Assembly (NCBI GenBank): GCA_030615145.1
Contig: JAUWZT010000130.1
Coordinates: forward strand, 1-10,096
DNA from: Promethearchaeota archaeon
GTDB lineage: Archaea > Asgardarchaeota > Lokiarchaeia > Sigyniarchaeales > SOKP01
Direction: 5' to 3'
DNA length: 10,096 nucleotides
Position numbers and translations under genes: made by a program. Under the pieces are notes generated by a model. It had not been told where the DNA came from. It saw only the letters and a program-made list of their open reading frames with translations, and did no database searches. Of this stretch, positions 6,341 to 10,096 are shown piece by piece (position 1 is the stretch's first letter; each line of letters begins with the position of its first letter).

Positions 6341-6452
6341 AATAATCAAGTTGTCATAAATTCTAAAAAATAAAAATCTTACCTTTATAGAAAAACGATC
6401 CTAATAAATTGGTTAATTAAATTAAGATAATCAATAGAGTTTTACAAACAAG

Positions 6453-8012
6453 TTATTCGTACTCAATTGTACTGGGAGGTTTATTTGAGATGTCGTAAAC
6501 TACTCTATTTATTCCTTTTACCTCGTTAATTATCCTTGTTCCAATTTTTTCTAAAAGTTCCCAATCCAATTTTGCAAAGTTAGCCGTCATAGCATCTAAC
6601 GATTCAACGACTCTTATGGCGCATATATACTCGTAGGTACGGAAATCGCCCATTATTCCTACAGTTTTTAAAGGTAAGAATACGCAAAAAGCTTGCCAAA
6701 GGGCATCATATGCGCCCGCCTTTTTGATCTCTTCAATTAAAATCTCATCTGCATCTCTTAAAATTGTAAGTTTGTCTTTGTTAATCGCCCCGATAATCCT
6801 TACGGCCAACCCTGGACCCGGAAAAGGATGACGCTTTATGACATCTTCTGTTAATCCTAGTTTTAGACCTATTCTTCTAACTTCATCCTTGTATAAATCT
6901 TTCAAGGGTTCAATAATTTTTAACTTCATATCGTCAGGTAAAGTCAAGTTGTGATGCGACTTGATTTTTACCGAAGTTTTACTTGTAGCGCTTGTTTCTA
7001 CTCGATCGGGATAAATTGTTCCTTGAGCGAGAAATTTAATGTCTGGATGTGATTTTTCTAACTCAATTGTTTTTTTTTCAAAGACTTCGATAAAAGTATG
7101 GCCGATAATTCTTCTTTTTTCTTCAGGATCCTCAATGTCTTTTAACCTTTCTAAAAATAAGTCTTCAGCGTTAATGTAATGGAAGTTTTCAAATTTTAAC
7201 GCGTGTTTGAATGTTTCTTGAACCTCAATTTCTTCCTTTTTTCTTAATACACCATTGTTGACAAAAATGCTATGTAACCGATTACCTATCGCTTTTTGGA
7301 GCAAAATCGCTACAACGGAGGAATCAACCCCCCCACTTAACCCCAAAATCACTCTTTCGGTCGTTCCAATTTCACTTCTAATTTTTTCGATTGCACTTTC
7401 TATCCAATCTTCTAACTTCCATTCATTCTTTGCTTTTACAATGTTCAAAACAAAGTTTTTCAAAATTGTAAACCCTTTTTGCGTATGGATAACTTCAGGG
7501 TGAAATTGAACGCCGAATAAGTTTAAACTTTCATTTGCATACGCCGCAATGGGGCAAGTAATTGTTCTTGCTAATACTTCGAAACCGTCTGGCATAGATT
7601 CGACTTGGTCTCCATGAGACATCCACACACTCTCCCTCTTATCTAAAGATTCGAATAGTTTCTTAGGCTTGAGGATTTCTAACTCCGTTTTACCGTATTC
7701 TTTCCGATTAAATGGCTTTATTCTTCCACCTAATTGATGAATTATCAAGTGTAAACCATAGCAAATCCCTAGAACAGGTATTTTTTCCTCTTTTACGAAA
7801 CTAAAGAAATTTTCTGTTAGTTGTGGACTATCCTCCTCGTAGACGCTACTAGGGCCACCAGAAAGAATAATCCCCTTTGGGTCGACCCTTTTTAATTCTA
7901 CAATAGAGACATCGTATGATAAAATTTCTGAATATACTCCTAATTCTCTAATACGTCTAGCTATAAGGTGCGTATACTGTGAACCCATGTCTATTACGCA
8001 GATTTTATCCAT
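6453..8012 (-). CDS. guaA: GMP synthase (glutamine-hydrolysing), single-chain two-domain form
   Basis: Converts XMP to GMP using ATP and glutamine, the last step of guanine nucleotide synthesis. The 519 residues carry both activities. Residues 1-195 are a class I glutamine amidotransferase with nucleophile Cys84 in GICYGLHLI and the His171/Glu173 pair in FHPEVIHT. Residues about 200-395 are the ATP pyrophosphatase domain with the PP-loop LGLSGGVDSSVV (223-234). The C-terminal dimerisation domain begins at PFPGPGLAVRIIG (396-408) and ends with the canonical KPPSTIEYE, so the gene is complete. Many archaea encode the two halves as separate genes, so the fused form here is noteworthy. The ATG at 8012 fits the family N-terminus (ICVIDMGSQYTHLIARRIRE). 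No ribosome site is visible. PepF follows on the same strand. Confidence 0.97.
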   Translation of the reverse strand: MDKICVIDMGSQYTHLIARRIRELGVYSEILSYDVSIVELKRVDPKGIILSGGPSSVYEEDSPQLTENFFSFVKEEKIPVLGICYGLHLIIHQLGGRIKPFNRKEYGKTELEILKPKKLFESLDKRESVWMSHGDQVESMPDGFEVLARTITCPIAAYANESLNLFGVQFHPEVIHTQKGFTILKNFVLNIVKAKNEWKLEDWIESAIEKIRSEIGTTERVILGLSGGVDSSVVAILLQKAIGNRLHSIFVNNGVLRKKEEIEVQETFKHALKFENFHYINAEDLFLERLKDIEDPEEKRRIIGHTFIEVFEKKTIELEKSHPDIKFLAQGTIYPDRVETSATSKTSVKIKSHHNLTLPDDMKLKIIEPLKDLYKDEVRRIGLKLGLTEDVIKRHPFPGPGLAVRIIGAINKDKLTILRDADEILIEEIKKAGAYDALWQAFCVFLPLKTVGIMGDFRTYEYICAIRVVESLDAMTANFAKLDWELLEKIGTRIINEVKGINRVVYDISNKPPSTIEYE

Positions 8013-8262
8013 AGAATATTAACTACTTTGTAATGTTGATTAAGTATTTATTAAATTGATATTTTAATTAACTTTTTCAATATAAAATATATATAACACA
8101 CTTCTTGATATTGAACATGTATGAAATAAAATAATTTTTCATTTTAACCAAACGATTTTTTAATTTCCATTTACTTTTCAATAATATAAGTAATTTAATT
8201 AATTTTAAATCCTGTAAGAACAGATTTTAAACTCTTAATATTAAAAATTTTGTGATTATAAA
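8013..8262. promoter_or_regulatory. Divergent promoter region between guaA and the NfnA-like gene
   Basis: This 250-base region is extremely AT-rich and has no ORF. TTTAATAAATA (minus strand, about 8047-8057) is a candidate TATA box for guaA. CTTAATATTAAAAA (about 8234-8247) lies 20-28 bases before the TTG start of the NfnA-like gene and fits a leaderless transcript. Between them is a perfect inverted repeat, TTCAATAT (8076-8083) and ATATTGAA (8108-8115), flanking an ATATATATAA stretch, which could be an operator around a further promoter. No riboswitch-like conserved core was recognised. Confidence 0.4.
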
Positions 8263-9147
8263 TTGCTATTTGAAATTTTAGAGAAAAAGGAACTTGGAAC
8301 TAGCGGTATAGTATTCGAAATGGTTGTACTTACGCCTTTAATCGCTAAAAAAGCATTTGCGGGAAATTTTATATTACTAAGAATCAATGAAACTGGAGAA
8401 CGGTTTCCATTGACTATTGCAGATTACGATCGAGAGAAAGGTACAATAACTATTATATTTCAGGTTGTTGGAAAAAGCACGAAATTGCTCTCACATTTAG
8501 AAGTAGGGGATACGATACTTGATGTAGTGGGACCTTTAGGAAATGAAATTCATATTAAAAAGTACGAATATCCCGTAGTGATAATTGGAGGTGGTGTGGG
8601 TATTGCACCATGCTATCCTCAGGCTAAAGAATTAAAGGAAGCAGGAAATAAAATTATTTCGATATTAGGTGCTAGAAACACCGGATTATTGTTTTGGAAA
8701 GATAGAATGAGCTCAGTTAGCGATGAATTAATTATATGTACAGATGACGGAAGCGAGGGGATTAAAGGAGTTGTCACTGTACCACTTACAGAAATAATGA
8801 AAAGAGAAAAAATAAGCATCGTAATAGCAATTGGACCTTTAATAATGATGAAATTTGTTGCTCTTACAACTAAAGGGTCTGACGATTTACCTAAAGTAAA
8901 AACTTTTGTCTCCTTAAACACAATAATGATCGACGGAACTGGAATGTGTGGAGGTTGTCGCTTTTCAACGCTTGAAGGAGGAGTTCAATTTGCGTGTGTT
9001 GATGGTCCCGATGTTGACGGGCATATCGTAGATTTTAATAATCTGTTAAAACGCGCTAATAGATTTATTGATCAAGAGAAGGAATCCTTAGAATGTTACG
9101 ACGAAGAATGCAGAGCTTTAGAAAAGCATAAAAGCGAGGCGACTTAA
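8263..9147 (+). CDS. NfnA/SudB-like FAD, NAD(P)-binding and [2Fe-2S] oxidoreductase subunit
   Basis: A ferredoxin-NADP reductase-fold electron-transfer subunit of the dihydroorotate dehydrogenase PyrK / sulfide dehydrogenase SudB / NfnA group. Residues 1-95 form the FAD-binding barrel with RFPLTIADYD (47-56). Residues 100-215 form the NAD(P)-binding domain with IIGGGVGIAPCYPQAKEL (107-124). The [2Fe-2S] site is Asp224, Cys229, Cys232 and Cys245 (DGTGMCGGCR, then FACVDGP). The Asp-plus-three-Cys pattern is known from NfnA and separates it from PyrK, which uses four cysteines. The 294-residue length fits. The start is a TTG at 8263; no ATG exists before Met20, and the preceding TATA spacing supports a leaderless mRNA. 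Two extra cysteines (278, 283) lie in the acidic tail. The gene ends one base before the next ATG, so the pair is surely co-transcribed. The usual GltD-like large partner is not the next gene. Confidence 0.88.
   Translation: MLFEILEKKELGTSGIVFEMVVLTPLIAKKAFAGNFILLRINETGERFPLTIADYDREKGTITIIFQVVGKSTKLLSHLEVGDTILDVVGPLGNEIHIKKYEYPVVIIGGGVGIAPCYPQAKELKEAGNKIISILGARNTGLLFWKDRMSSVSDELIICTDDGSEGIKGVVTVPLTEIMKREKISIVIAIGPLIMMKFVALTTKGSDDLPKVKTFVSLNTIMIDGTGMCGGCRFSTLEGGVQFACVDGPDVDGHIVDFNNLLKRANRFIDQEKESLECYDEECRALEKHKSEAT
9136..9141 (+). promoter_or_regulatory. Shine-Dalgarno site for the FrhB-family gene
   Basis: GAGGCG lies inside the last codons of the NfnA-like gene, seven bases before the ATG at 9149. 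The same spacing is used at the zinc-ribbon gene, whereas presumed first genes lack such sites. This supports internal initiation on a shared mRNA. Confidence 0.55.
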
Positions 9148-9148
9148 A

Positions 9149-10096
9149 ATGGAAGAGCAAAGATCCTTAGTTAAAATATTAATAACTAATGAAAATAAAA
9201 TTTTAGATTCTGGAAAATATGATAAAGCAGAATTGACAGATTTGATTAAAGATTTAACTGATGTAGAGAGTTCAAGACAAAAAATTCTAGAAAAGATAGA
9301 AGAACATGGTACTATTGATATTGCTAGATTAAGAACAGAACTGGAATTATCAGAGAGAAATCTATTATGCAATATTGAGTACTTAAAAGAGTTAGGCTTT
9401 TTAGGATTTATCGGTGAGAAACCAAGGTTTTTTCAAGATGTAGTAGAAACTTCTAAACAAAACGGTATTTTTCCTAATGTAACAATAATTAAAGACAGAA
9501 ATCTGTGTAGTGGTTGCGGGTTATGTGCTTCCATTTGTCCAGTTGGAGCAATAAGCTATTCTGAGGAGACATTTGATTTTGACGAAGAAAAGTGCATTGA
9601 TTGCGGGTTATGTTATATTTGCTGTCCAAGAGCATTCTTTCCGAAGGTTTTAAAGGCACCTGAAGAAAACGATGTTTCTGATATTAACTTTTTAGAGCAA
9701 CTCAATTATTATCAAGAAATTTGTACTGCTCAAACTACTGATGAAAGGATAACGACAGTTGCTCAAGATGGAGGAATTGTGACTACGCTGCTGAAAATGG
9801 CGTTTCAACAAAAATTAATCGACGGTGCTTTAGCTGTAACTGAAGGGGACGAACCTCTAAAACCGTTACCACAATTAATTGAAGATGAAGATGAACTCCT
9901 ACACACAGCAGGGACAAAATATGCAAATGCTCATATTTTAAAAATATTTCAAGGTTGTAGGGGTCACGATAAATTGGCAGTAGTGGGTACCCCTTGTATC
10001 ATGGAAGCGCTTAAAAAAATTTCATTTTTTCCGTTTAATAGACCATTTAGTGATAAGATTGCTTTAAAGATCGGATTGTTTTGCATGGAATCGTTT
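9149..10096 (+). CDS. FrhB/FdhB-family F420 oxidoreductase-like protein with N-terminal winged helix and two [4Fe-4S] sites (partial)
   Basis: I translated it by hand from the ATG at 9149; it is open for 316 codons to the right edge. Residues 1-40 are a charged lead. Residues about 42-90 resemble a winged helix (SRQKILEKIEEHGTIDIARL, then LSERNLLCNIEYLKELGFLG). Residues 115-162 are a two-cluster ferredoxin domain: CSGCGLCASICP (120-131) and CIDCGLCYICCP (149-160). From about 190 it matches the coenzyme F420 hydrogenase/dehydrogenase beta-subunit family (TTVAQDGGIVTTLLKMAFQQ at 202-221, KYANAHILKIFQGC at 257-270, VVGTPCIMEALKK at 278-290). That family carries FAD and electrons to or from F420. 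The remaining C-terminal domain is beyond the window. It starts one base after the NfnA-like stop and probably forms a complex with it. Substrate use (F420 or another acceptor) cannot be read from this fragment. Confidence 0.9.
   Translation, partial: MEEQRSLVKILITNENKILDSGKYDKAELTDLIKDLTDVESSRQKILEKIEEHGTIDIARLRTELELSERNLLCNIEYLKELGFLGFIGEKPRFFQDVVETSKQNGIFPNVTIIKDRNLCSGCGLCASICPVGAISYSEETFDFDEEKCIDCGLCYICCPRAFFPKVLKAPEENDVSDINFLEQLNYYQEICTAQTTDERITTVAQDGGIVTTLLKMAFQQKLIDGALAVTEGDEPLKPLPQLIEDEDELLHTAGTKYANAHILKIFQGCRGHDKLAVVGTPCIMEALKKISFFPFNRPFSDKIALKIGLFCMESF

Noticed and set aside
7255..7503. Plus-strand ORF inside guaA
   Set aside because: Shadow of the PP-loop region of GMP synthase.
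8619..9372. Two minus-strand ORFs (8619-8921 and 9118-9372)
   Set aside because: They lie antisense to the NfnA-like and FrhB-family genes, both of which have strong family motifs in the plus frame.
1..10096. tRNA, rRNA, CRISPR array, insertion sequence
   Set aside because: No GC-rich RNA-like block, regularly spaced repeats, transposase motif or terminal inverted repeats with target duplications were seen. A covariance-model scan would be needed to exclude small structured RNAs.

Overview
This is AT-rich DNA, almost certainly archaeal. Most genes have a TATA-like element about 25-35 bases before the start codon and no Shine-Dalgarno site, as expected for leaderless archaeal transcripts. Only two genes (at 4208 and 9149) have a GAGG-type ribosome site, each 7 nt before the ATG. 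Oligo-T tracts follow several stop codons. An Lrp/AsnC regulator and an FrhB-type (coenzyme F420 family) protein also fit archaea. The many small lysine-rich and zinc-ribbon ORFs suggest an Asgard/Lokiarchaeota-like genome, but that placement is inference from style, not a phylogenetic result.

Layout. 1-1285 (-): a GH20 beta-N-acetylhexosaminidase whose C-terminus lies off the left edge. 1448-1945 (+): a divergent Lrp/AsnC-type regulator. 1946-4500: an accessory stretch of small, unrecognised genes. It holds two short ORFs (2044-2262, 2395-2586), a possible extra 39-codon ORF (2579-2698), a six-helix membrane protein (2718-3410, -), a 422-base non-coding region with three inverted repeats, a small helix-turn-helix protein (3833-4087) with a perfect palindrome at its predicted transcription start, and a zinc-ribbon protein (4208-4420) with signs of a -1 frame change. 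4550-6340 (-): oligoendopeptidase F (M3 family). 6453-8012 (-): a single-chain, two-domain GMP synthase. 8263-10096 (+): a two-gene unit of an NfnA/SudB-like flavin and [2Fe-2S] reductase followed by an FrhB-family protein with an N-terminal winged helix and two [4Fe-4S] sites, cut by the right edge.

How the genes work together. The clearest functional unit is the last pair. NfnA-type subunits normally partner a GltD-like NfnB/SudA subunit. Here the directly following gene is an F420-hydrogenase-beta-type flavo/iron-sulfur protein, which suggests an NAD(P)H-linked electron-transfer complex with F420 or ferredoxin (inference). GuaA (purine synthesis), PepF (peptide degradation) and GH20 (amino-sugar release) are housekeeping or catabolic and do not form an obvious pathway together.

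The best candidates for undescribed biology are the FNR/FrhB pair with its fused winged helix, the HTH gene with its palindromic start-site element, and the zinc-ribbon gene with an in-frame A_AAA_AAC heptamer. No tRNA, rRNA, CRISPR array or insertion sequence was recognised by eye.
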